Origin: Novakomyces olei
Lineage: Eukaryota; Ascomycota; Novakomycetes; Novakomycetales; Novakomycetaceae
NCBI GenBank assembly: GCA_016906335.1
Contig: JADEYG010000004.1
Location: forward strand, 1,401,001 to 1,465,000
Length of the DNA stretch: 64,000 nt
Direction of reading: 5' to 3'
Position numbers and translations under genes: made by a program
Shown here: piece after piece, positions 12,237 through 22,057 of the stretch
How positions within the stretch are numbered: position 1 is the stretch's first letter
Layout of the letters: each line of letters starts with the position of its first letter
Notes under the pieces: model-generated
Databases searched by the model: none
Seen by the model: only the letters and a program-made list of their open reading frames with translations
What the model was told of the DNA's origin: nothing

Positions 12237-12262
12237 GTATATATATATAGTCTCGTATATAT
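12237..12262 (-). promoter_or_regulatory. TATA-rich stretch upstream of the H accessory gene
   Basis: Two TATATATA-type runs lie about 85-110 bp upstream (minus strand) of the ATG at 12154. They fit a separate promoter for the C2H2/JmjC-like gene. This is inferred from position only. Confidence 0.35.
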
Positions 12263-12448
12263 AATAAAGAAAACCCTGACCAATTTTATATATATGGTCC
12301 ACTCATATAATAAGTATATAGTAGTGTATGATATTAAGTAATCATAATAATAGTAAAGTTGCACTGCAGGTGCATCTTGCACCTCTTGTGCACATAAAAT
12401 AAAAATAGCCATAAAAACACCAAAATAACGTGTCACACGTACACACGT

Positions 12449-13215
12449 TCACTTGGATCGTTCCAGGTATGCTTTAATTGCATCTTGAGCATTGTGTAAG
12501 TTCTCCAAGGGTTCCCAAGTACGTTCTTCTTCAGGGTAACCTTTCCAATGAACAAGATATTCGCGTTTTCGACCGCGTCCACGGTGTTCGCAAATATATT
12601 CGACGTCATACTCCTGTAGATCTGGGAGTATATCTGGTACGGCATGATCTGTAGGTTCTCGGTCAAACCTATCAGCTGTAAACTTCTCAAGTAGTGTTTC
12701 GTTAAACACGTCGTGCATCTGCACCGAGGGGGGTAATTTGAGACGGTACGTGTTGTGTTTTTCTTTGTTTGGTTTGGGTACGGCTGTGTTGCTTTCACGG
12801 CAACTGTGGTGGGAAGCCAAATGGAAGGTAATAGTACTTAAAACGGTTTACACGGTCAACACGGTCGACACGGTCGATAATCAGCGTCGGATAAAAGTGC
12901 GAACGGGCCTCCTTTTATCCTTGCTGGAACTAACTAACTATAACTAAAAATAGAAACAACTACGGAAAAGACTGTCTAAGCCACAAAGTGGCTAACTAAA
13001 ATTCCGGAATTGGAAATAATCCGCAATCGAACGGATTATCTCCGATGAAAACGGAATTATGTCATATTGATATGACAGTACGCACTCGTCCCAACTTTCT
13101 GTAGTCTTCGTAAGGACCCAATCTCGTGTGGTCAAGCTTCGTCCTTGGTCGTGTGGTTTCAATGTGCTTTCGGCGAAGCCAAACATAATCACCAGGTGTT
13201 AACTCGATAGATTCT
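12449..13215 (-). other. Element H pol 3' region: integrase tail and chromodomain
   Basis: The minus strand shows the GDYVWLRRKHI-type integrase C-terminal motif near 13200-13120 and, after a nested solo LTR, a chromodomain with EYDVEYICEHR, YLVHWKGYPEEERTWEP and a final helix to 12449. This marks H as a chromovirus. The sequence is not close to the chromodomains of C and D, so H is a separate family. Confidence 0.8.
12751..13073 (-). mobile_element. Solo LTR inside element H
   Basis: The 323-bp insertion starts TGTCATATC and ends AACACAACA in minus-strand sense. It is flanked by a perfect 5-bp duplication GTACG (12746-12750 and 13074-13078). It has a hairpin (GGATAAAAG with CTTTTATCC) in the same place as the other chromovirus LTRs here and is a distant relative of the H LTR. 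Confidence 0.8.
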
Positions 13216-13727
13216 TGTAATGAACCACTTAGGGTTAGTTAGGGTTAGGGTTATAAATATAGTTTAGGGTTATGGTTAGGGTTTACCCCACCTAGGATCC
13301 CTACCTAGGATCCCTTCCTAGGATCCCTACCTAGGATCCCTTCCTAGGATCCTTACCTAGGATCCCTACCTAGGATCCCTTCCTAGGATCCCTTCCTAGG
13401 ATCCCTTCCTAGGATCCCCTCTTCATTACTTACCTTTTTCCCCTCTTTTATTTCGTCTATACACTTCCGCGCGTTTATTTACTTTGCGCTATTTATTTGT
13501 TTACTTCTTTCCGTTTCCGGCGCAGCCCCTTCGCAGCGTGCTGCGCCTTCCTCCTCCGTCCGTAGCTTATAAATAGCGCCGTGGTGAGCCCAGCTCCCCA
13601 CGGGTTAATCTATTCTATTCAATTTCTCTATTTAATTTTCTAATATATTTTCTAATATATTTTCTTTTACTTTCAGACGCCTACGTTTCGCTTCGCCTTT
13701 CTTCCCTCCTTTCCCCCTTTCCTCACA
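13216..13727 (+). repeat. 5' LTR of element A
   Basis: Starts TGTAATGAACC, ends CCTCACA, 512 bp. It begins with telomere-like GGTTAGTTAGGGTTAGGG words, then nine or so 13-bp units carrying CCTAGG and GGATCC palindromes, then a TATAAATA box, a hairpin and an AT-rich TTTCTAATATA repeat. Confidence 0.9.
13568..13609 (+). promoter_or_regulatory. Element A LTR promoter: TATA box, hairpin and self-primer
   Basis: TATAAATA at 13568-13575 is followed by a hairpin at 13579-13603 (arms CCGTGGTGAGC and GCTCCCCACGG, loop CCA). The segment ACGGGTTAAT (13600-13609) lies about 32 bp from the TATA box, where transcription should start. It is the exact complement of the primer site just after the LTR. Confidence 0.7.
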
Positions 13728-13728
13728 T

Positions 13729-13738
13729 ATTAACCCGT
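13729..13738 (+). other. Element A primer-binding site, complementary to its own LTR
   Basis: ATTAACCCGT, one base after the LTR, pairs perfectly (10 of 10) with ACGGGTTAAT at 13600-13609. It does not start with TGG, as a tRNA-3'-end site would. This fits Tf1-type self-priming, in which the first bases of the transcript prime reverse transcription. Confidence 0.65.
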
Positions 13739-15790
13739 CACAAAAAAATTTTCGTACCCGTCTGTTCTGTTTCGTTCCGTTCCGTTACTTAATTTCTTTT
13801 ACTTGTTTTTGTTCGTTCCTAACCTAGGAACTTATCCTCGGAACTTTCCTAGGATCTCTTCCTCGGAAGACTTTTCAATATCTTATATTTCAACAAAAAA
13901 AATATTATTCTTTTCGTTCCTAACTTAGGATCATATCTTCGGATCTTTCCAAGGATCTTTTCCAAGGAAGACTTTTCTCAATATTGTTTCCTTTCTTTTA
14001 TTGTCCTAACTATATTTTTCTGTCTTTGACATTTAGTTTCTACTATTATTATTATCTTGTCTTTGCTCTATCTTTCTTTTTTCCGAACCAAGGAACGCAT
14101 CCTCGGATCTTACCTCGGATATTATCCTAGGAAGACTTTTACTTTGAACTCACCTTCTACTTTGTCAAATCTTTTTATTTCTGCCTTACAATTCTTTCAC
14201 GTCTATTATAATATTTCTCCTGAGTGGTCTCTTCTTTCAAGATGGACACCGATCAACCTCAACAGCCGGAATTCGAGGCCTTCCTCAATCAGCTCAAGGA
14301 GCGCCTCCTCAATCTCGAAGCCGAATCGGCGAGAGATAAGGCAAAGATCCAGACTCTGGAAGCTATTTCCTCATCGAATCGCGGTCCAACCAAATCATTG
14401 GTCCGCGTACCCGACTTCTTTACCGGTCGTCGAGCGGATCTCAGCTCGTTCCTTGCCCACGTGAAGCTTTACATGATCAGCAATCCTGGTCACTTCCCAA
14501 CGGACAAACTCAAGGTCCTCTTTGTCGCTTCTCTTTTGAGAGACTCTGCTTTTCGCTGGTTCCAGCCCTTACTGGACCCTTGTAAGACGGTCCTTACAAC
14601 TACAACCGCTGGAGGCCGGTCGTGTATAGTCTAAATAGAAGTAAAGGAATTACAGAAACCAAGGGAACAGAAAGCGATTATTGTAAGGCTTACCAGGAGT
14701 AATATAATATATTACTCCCACTTTGAGATAATCAACCCGTGAAGGGCGAGAGGCCTTCACGGGCAACTATAAACTAAACTAAGTTGCGGAGGAGCGGATG
14801 CTCCTTCGCATTCTAAACTACTCTTCCCAAACTAACTTATGCGAAGGTCGCACAAGTTAGAGCGGGAAGCTCTCAACCTAAACTAGACTATGGAAATAAC
14901 TATGAATGTTCTCGCGCTAGCGGAGTGCGAAGGGTCGCACTCGCTAGCGTGCGAGAATGAGAACGGGAAGCGAGGTCCGTGCACATTGTGCATGGAGCCC
15001 CTCGCTCCCGTGGGCCAAGCTGGCTTAGTGCGCGTACCTACATGCGCACTAAGACAACTTCTACGTCCCAAGACCATCGCATTACGCGCCGACTGGTCTT
15101 GGGCCGCGTTGGCGAAGCTTGCGACGCGCGGACATCCCAAGTCCGACTACAGGCGTCGCCCCTCGCTTCCCAACGCGGTTGTCAGGAACTCGCCAAGGCG
15201 AGGATCATGACAGTATCCCCCCTCCCTTGGGCGAGGTCCCCGCGCCCGCAAAACATAAAATATCCCAAAACAATAGTAAGGCGAAAATAAAAACAACAGA
15301 TTTCCCAGCTTTCAACATAATAAGGAACATTGCAACTCTTCCACAGTCTTGTCTCAATAAAATAGCATGGGTAAATCAAATCAATCAATAAATGTTCGCA
15401 TTGCCCTGCGTAAGGAAAGAAAATTAAAATGCGAGCACGAACACATGTAGACCATACTGTCTTCCAATTGCAAACCAAGTCGTCTCCCTGGTCAGTGTTG
15501 TCGTATCTCCTCCGTATAACGTGTGTATGTCGTGCGATAGAATAAACAATAGTCGCGTTCAATTTGTCAACGCCGTAAATGATTAAAGCGGTGTTAGCTT
15601 CATCGTTTTCGATTTTAATAATTTTTTTTTTGCATGATTTTCAAAAAAGTTTTTTCCAAATAGCGATAAATAACTAGTGCGAATTGTGTATTATATCGCA
15701 GTCGTAAACAAAAATCAAGAGTTGAGTCTCGCGATTGCGTAAGATTACGTGAGTTGAATGACGTAACCTGTATCGCGATTAACGTAAACA

Positions 15791-18700
15791 TCATTGCTTC
15801 GGCTTAGCCGGGTGTGATCTGTGAAATTCTTTCACTAAATCGTCGCAATTTGTCAAATTGCCTGCCGGCTCCCAAGTGCGATTAGCACTATCGTATCCCT
15901 TCCAGTGTACAAAGTATTCCAATTTATTTCTTCGCTTCCTGGAGTCCAACACTTCTTCTACCTCCCACTCTGGTGTATTCTCAATTATTATTGGTAGTGG
16001 TGGTGCTGCCTGCCGTCGCACAATCGTAGACGTAGACTTGTATGATTCCAATAAAGAAGCATGGAATACTGGGTGTATTCTCATCGTGTTCGGTAGATCC
16101 AACTTGTATGCACGTAAACCGATACGTTCCAAGATTGTAAAAGGTCCAATCTTCCTGTAATCCAACTTGTCGCTTGGCCTAGTGGTACTGATGTTCTTTC
16201 TCACTAGCCATACTTTCTGACCGACTTCAAAATTCTTGTCGACACGGTGCGTATTAGCAAACCGTGCTTGATCGCTAATGGCGTGCTTGGTTTCGATCTG
16301 TAAAAGGCGATGTAGCGTTCGCAAGAAATCAATCCGATTGTCCGCCGATGGACACTGCCGTGCTGTTGCTATCGTAAAACGGCATTTGGGGTGATACCCA
16401 TATAAAGCGTAACTAGGGGTCGCTTTTATTGATGATTGCTCAGTATTGTTATATGCGAACTGTGCAAAAGGTAGCAAGTTTACCCAATTCGTTTGTTGGT
16501 AATTGCTGTAAATTCTCAAATATTGCTCGAGGCTCTGATTAAGCCTTTCCGTTTGTCCATCGCTCTGGGGATGGTACGCAGTTGATAACCTTTGCTTGAT
16601 ATCACAATGTGCGAGTAAATGCTTCGTAAAATGTGATACGAAAACTGATCCACGATCTGAGATAATTTCTTCTGGCAGTCCAAAGTTAGCAAATACTCTG
16701 TGAGCGTATAGCAATGCTAGTTCTTTCGCGCCCATGGTCTCGCGTATTGGTACAAAGATGCCTATCTTCGTAAAGCGACATACTATAACCCAAATTGAGT
16801 CGTAGTCCTTGCCTGTAATGACATCTCTTGACACGGGGAGCTTCACAATGAAGTCCATAGCAATGCTTTCCCAAGGCTTTGTAGGCACTCGCAACGAATG
16901 TAGTAGACCATAAGGAGCATGACGCGATGGTTTACTTCGTGCGCAAGTGTCGCATGAGTCCACATAGTTAAATACGTCCTTCCGCATCCTAGGCCAGTAG
17001 TAATTTCGTGTCACAAGCTCTAGCGTCTTAGCCTGTCCGGGGTGACCTGAAGTCTGCGAATCATGACATTCTTGCATGATTGATAATCGCAAATCGTTGT
17101 CTCTGGGTATGTAAATCAAACCCGAGAACATTAACAGACCTTCCTTGTCTATTGTATAGTTCTCCAAATGAGCAGCACGAGGCTTGCTCTTTAACTCCTC
17201 AATAATATTTTTGCAAATGCTGTCCTTCTCGTAGCATTTCTTAATATCCTGTGCCAGCGTTTTGTTGTCCTCAATCGCAAACACAAATTGCGATTTGTCC
17301 AAAAGCACCATTGTTCGTTCTGGCTTTTCCTCCTCTTCGCTGCTAACGTAATCGCTTCTTCGCGATAAGGAGTCAGCCTTGTGGTTAAACTTTCCCGCAC
17401 GATACACGATCACAAAATCGTAAGACGCAAGTAACTGCGACCAGCGCATTTGCCGTCTATTCAGGACACGCGCGGTCCAAAAGTACACAAGATTGCGATG
17501 ATCCGTGTATATCGTAGTTTTGTGAAGGGGACTCTCCAAGTATACCCTCCATTCCCGAAGACATACAACAATAGCTAATAGCTCCTTGTCGTGAATGTCG
17601 TAGTTCGTCTCTGCGCTTGTCATCTTGCGCGAGTAAAATGCGATTGGTCTCATATCGCCGTTCTCGTCTTTTTGCGAAAGGATCCCGCCTATCGCAAAAT
17701 CTGAGGCGTCCGTTTCCAAAAAGCTCGGCTTTTGTGGATCAAAGTGCACAAGAATAGGTGCGCCTAAGAATGCATCCTTCAACGCATTGAATGACTCCCT
17801 GCATTCGTCGCTAAACACGAACTTTGTATCCTTCTTTAAAAGCCGGGTAAGAGGTACCGTAATCTTGCTGTAGTTGGCGATGAATCTTCGGTAATAGTTC
17901 GCCAGTCCCAGGAACGACATAACCTCCTTAACATTCTTTGGCTCGGGCCATGTTTCAATCGATTTGACCTTCGTATTTTCCATCGACACACCTTTCGTTG
18001 AAATCACGAAGCCAAGAAACTCCGTTGTGTCGGTATGGAATTCGCATTTCTCCAATTTGACAAATAAATTGCCTTGCGAAGTCTCTCCAATACTCCGCGC
18101 ACGTGCTCCACGTGTTCTTCCTCTGTATTTGAGTAAATCAGTATATCGTCCAAGTAAACGACAACATATCGATCCAGGCAATCTCGCAAAGTGTCGTTGG
18201 CGAGTGCTTGAAACGAAGCCGGGGCATTCGTAAGCCCAAACGGCATGACTTGGTACTCGTAGTGGCCGTACCTCGTACGAAAGGCCGTTTTCCATTCGTC
18301 GCCTTTTCGTATCCTAACCAAATTATATGCACCGCGAAGATCCAATCGCGTAAAAATAGTTGCTTGGCGAATGCGATCTAGAAGTTCGGATATAAGCGGT
18401 AATGCATATCTGTTTTTGACAGTGATTGCGTTCAGACCGCGATAGTCAACGCATAATCTAAGCGATCCATCTTTCTTTTTGACAAATAAGATCGGCGCCC
18501 CCGCGGGCGACGACGACGGTCGTATAAAACCTTTAGCGAGGTTTTCCTTGAATAATCTCTCAGCGTTTGCAATTCGCGTTCGGCGAGCGGGTAGATCGGA
18601 CCAAAAGGCGGCTTTGCATTTTCGGCCAAGGGTATCGCATGATCCCAAGGTTGATGTTTCGGCAAAACGTCCGCGTTCTTCTTCTCAAATAGGTCGCGAT

Positions 18701-19320
18701 ATCCCTCGTAGAACCCAGGCAATGTAACGCGAGGCTTGATATCTTGCTCGTCCGTTGCGTACACACATAAAATACCTGATTCTCCATTACGAGCCAATCT
18801 TGCAAATTCGGTTGCGCTGACTTGCATGGATTCGGATAATGTACTGCACTTCAAACAGTTCGCCAAACAGTAGTTCGACTTAAACTCGACGTTTGCGCGA
18901 CTCCATCCGATCGTAGGCTCATGCTTGTCCAACCATGGCTTGCCCAAGATAGCATCGTATCCACGAAGAGGTATGACATTGAAGGTCATCCTTTCTCGAT
19001 GTTCGCCAATTGATATATCCATCTCGCTGGTGTGAAAGCGAATACCTCCTGACTTGATTGTCCTTCCATCAACGACTCTGATGGGCTCGGTCTCGCTCTT
19101 CTCCGTAAGCTTAATAAAAGCATGCGATGCGAGTTTCTCGCTGATAAAATTAGAGGTAGCTCCTGAGTCAATCAGGGCTCTCGCGTTCAACTCTCCATCC
19201 TCTGTCTTGACTTTCACGACGACAGTCAGATGCTTTGCTTTGTCCGGTTCCGTAAAAACTGTCATAACTTCTGGTGGCCTAAATTGTTGTTTGCCCAGAT
19301 CAGGCCTTTTCATTGGACCT
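15791..19320 (-). other. Element B pol region
   Basis: Order on the minus strand: aspartic protease ([14 protein letters not shown]), reverse transcriptase ([15 protein letters not shown], then the YLDDILIYS active site), RNase H (FLETDASDFAIGGILS), integrase with HHCC zinc finger (CDTCARSK) and DDE core (SDRGSVFVSHF), GPF/Y-type tail and chromodomain (EYFVHWKGYDSANRTWEP). Broken by about two changes. The sequence is very close to B2. Confidence 0.9.
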
Positions 19321-20242
19321 GGGCGTTCGCTTTTCCCAAATCGGAAAATTCGTGCGTGAATGCAGCGACGTGTTGCTGATTGTACGTCTTCTTCTTCTGC
19401 TTGCATTCTCTTGCTCGATGACCCACGCGTCCACAGTTAAAGCATTTGATGTTGCTTTTGCGATGGTTGTTATCCTCCTTTTCCAAACTAATCGCGTCCA
19501 CATCCATAGGAGTAAAACTTGTACTCGCGTTTGCAGCCGGGCGGTTGTTGGAATATTTCACGGAACCGCGGCTTGCACTCTCGATGTGCCTGTCGGATAT
19601 TCTTCCATCCACGCGAACTGAAATCTCAATCATTTCATTCAAAGTGCGGGGTCTGTCCATCCTGGAAAGCTCATCCTTGATGCGATCCTTCAGCCCCTGA
19701 TAATACATGAACGTCAGCGCACTGTCATTGAAATCCAAATACGAAGCAATTCTTTGAAAAATGCTCGCATAAGATGCTGCTGATCCACGTTGTCTCAAGG
19801 CGGCTAACTCTCTTTGCGCCTGACTCGCCCTGTCGACCTTGCCGAAATTCGCGGCCAACGCTTCGCAAAAGGCTTCAAAAGTAGGTACTACCGAAGCGAA
19901 GTCGTTGTTGCGAAGGTGTGGTTCGAACCACGCAAATGCGGCGTCCCGCAAATACGAAGCTGCGAACAAAACCTTCGAACGCTCGTCGCGAAACTCGTGC
20001 GGTTTCAACATGATGTAAAGGCGAAGCTGCGCCAAAAAATTCTCGACCATTCTGCGGTCCCCACGAAACGCGTCGGGCTTCATCACCGCTGGTCCGTCAC
20101 TCGTCGGAGCTCTCTTAGCTCGCGAACCGATCTCCTGGGTCAGATGCGCAATGTGCGATTGCCCTTTCTCGTTCTCTGCCTTCAACTCGGCAATTTGAGT
20201 TTGCAGGGATTGCAAAAAGGTGTTGAGTTCCTCTTGCGACAT
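19310..20242 (-). other. Element B gag region
   Basis: About 310 residues, starting MSQEELNTFLQSLQ with a coiled-coil-like N-terminus. A retrotransposon capsid domain follows (PDAFRGDRRMVENFLAQLRL, SYLRDAAFAWFEPHL), then a zinc knuckle [16 protein letters not shown]. The end of gag overlaps the start of the pol frame by about 100 bp, the usual set-up for programmed frameshifting in Ty3/gypsy elements. Confidence 0.88.
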
Positions 20243-20563
20243 CTTGTCCCTCGTACCGCAAAACTCGTAATCGTAATCGTTCTTCTAGAACCGTTCTTCG
20301 TAAATTGTTCACTCAATCGTCGACTATCCAAGCCGATACTCAATAACTCAAAATAACTGTGTTTCACCGGAACACTCGATAACTCAAAATTCTCAAACTC
20401 GAATCCACGTCCTTCACTCGACGCTTTAACCGTTTTAACTTCCGTAAAAATCCGTAAAAATAAGTACCGAACCGCGTCTTTGACTCGACGTCCGAAACTC
20501 TCTCGAATCCGAAGGAAATAAAACACAAACAATTCCAAAAAACTTCAAACTTCAACGACCGGG

Positions 20564-20576
20564 ACGGGTTGATTAT
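20564..20576 (-). other. Element B primer-binding site, complementary to its own LTR
   Basis: In element sense the site ATAATCAACCCGT lies two bases after the 5' LTR and pairs over 13 bases with ACGGGTTGATTAT in the LTR (20726-20738). That LTR segment is the 3' arm end of a strong hairpin (20734-20761, arms CCCGTGAAGG and CCTTCACGGG, in either strand). A TTTATAG TATA-like word lies about 30 bp upstream. Confidence 0.7.
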
Positions 20577-22057
20577 AGTGTAAGACGGTCCTTACAACTA
20601 CAACCGCTGGAGGCCGGTCGTGTATAGTCTAAATAGAAGTAAAGGAATTACAGAAACCAAGGGAACAGAAAGCGATTATTGTAAGGCTTACCAGGAGTAA
20701 TATAATATATTACTCCCACTTTGAGATAATCAACCCGTGAAGGGCGAGAGGCCTTCACGGGCAACTATAAACTAAACTAAGTTGCGGAGGAGCGGATGCT
20801 CCTTCGCATTCTAAACTACTCTTCCCAAACTAACTTATGCGAAGGTCGCACAAGTTAGAGCGGGAAGCTCTCAACCTAAACTAGACTATGGAAATAACTA
20901 TGAATGTTCTCGCGCTAGCGGAGTGCGAAGGGTCGCACTCGCTAGCGTGCGAGAATGAGAACGGGAAGCGAGGTCCGTGCACATTGTGCATGGAGCCCCT
21001 CGCTCCCGTGGGCCAAGCTGGCTTAGTGCGCGTACCTACATGCGCACTAAGACAACTTCTACGTCCCAAGACCATCGCATTACGCGCCGACTGGTCTTGG
21101 GCCGCGTTGGCGAAGCTTGCGACGCGCGGACATCCCAAGTCCGACTACAGGCGTCGCCCCTCGCTTCCCAACGCGGTTGTCAGGAACTCGCCAAGGCGAG
21201 GATCATGACAACCCTTCCAGCGGCATCGAACCTCCAATTCTTTCCGATTACAGCATCTTCACAAGCGAACTTACGCGCATGTTTGGTGACGTTGACAACC
21301 AAGCAACGGCAGAAAGAGAGCTTCGGAAGCTTTCCCAAACCGGTTCTGTTGCCAATTATGCGTCTCGTTTCCAGCAGCTGATGTCTCACCTGCAATTCGA
21401 CAATGACGCAACTTGTTTCATGTTCTACAACGGATTAAAGGATTACATTAAGGATGAGCTTGCTCGAGAAGGACGTCCTTCCTATTTCGAAGATTTGGTT
21501 AGCCTTAGCATTCGTCTTGACAATCGCCTTTATGATCGGCGCCTCGAACGCAACTCTACCAATCGCCCTTCTCGATTCCCTCAGCAGAGCCGATCCTTTC
21601 CCTCAACCTTCTCGTCGGCTCCACGAAGCCCCAAGCAAAGCGACGCAATGGAAGTCGACGCGTTAACTACTCAGCCTCGAAAACTTACGGCTCAAGAGCG
21701 CAAACATCGGATCGAAAATAACCTTTGCCTGTACTGCGGCAAAAGCGGCCATTCCATCAACAAATGCCGAAAGATCCCCGACAAGCCTAAACTCGCTAGT
21801 TCCCTTTCAAATGTGGCTTCCATTTCGTTCACCAAAGGCATTCCTGAAGACCCCTCTTCGGGAAAAGCCTAGGCTCGAACTTCTCTCGGTCGCCCAGCTC
21901 GAGCCAGATTGGGCGCATCCCCGCGCATCGAATATTCACCACAAAATCTACTACTCCCGAACAATCGTCGCATCTCATTGCGAATACAATTATTTCCTAT
22001 CACGATCACGAGATACCGGCACGAGCACTGATCGACTCCGGCGCCACTTCCAACTTT

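Larger units (their letters stand above)
10719..13215 (-). mobile_element. Ty3/gypsy chromodomain element H, 3' part (fossil)
   Basis: Read on the minus strand from 13215: the integrase C-terminal region and a chromodomain (to 12449), an accessory gene (12154-11101), a short polypurine stretch and the 3' LTR (11088-10719). The 5' side is missing, cut at the border with element A. A solo LTR lies inside the pol remnant. The LTR has a TATA box and a hairpin laid out as in families A, B and J. The element is broken and truncated, with few other visible breaks in pol. Neighbouring element K is truncated at the H LTR. Confidence 0.8.
14581..21210 (-). mobile_element. Ty3/gypsy chromodomain element B, full length
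   Basis: 6,630 bp on the minus strand, inserted in element A gag with a perfect 5-bp duplication ACCCT (14576-14580 and 21211-21215). The 632-bp LTRs (14581-15212 and 20579-21210) look identical by eye, so the insertion is recent. Minus-strand order: LTR, self-complementary primer site, gag, pol with chromodomain, about 570 bp without a gene, a polypurine tract GGGAGGGGGGATAC and LTR. The coding region carries about two or three breaks, so this copy looks structurally whole but not intact. Confidence 0.93.
14242..21872 (+). other. Element A gag region, split by element B
   Basis: Gag starts at ATG 14242 (MDTDQPQQPEFEAFLNQ) with a short coiled-coil-like start and a retrotransposon capsid domain (FFTGRRADLSSFLAHV, SLLRDSAFRWFQPLL). 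It resumes after B at 21216 with the capsid C-terminal part (YASRFQQLMSHLQF, YNGLKDYIKDEL) and a CCHC knuckle CLYCGKSGHSINKC near 21727. B inserted with duplication of ACCCT. Confidence 0.85.

Noticed and set aside
14883-15210. Frames of 85-106 residues repeated at 14.9, 20.9, 34.6 and 40.6 kb on both strands
   Set aside because: They lie inside the LTRs of B and B2 and recur only because the LTRs are repeated; no family features.
15213-15790. Antisense accessory gene in element B at the position used by A and J
   Set aside because: No open frame with the double cysteine cluster is present on either strand; only short unrelated frames.
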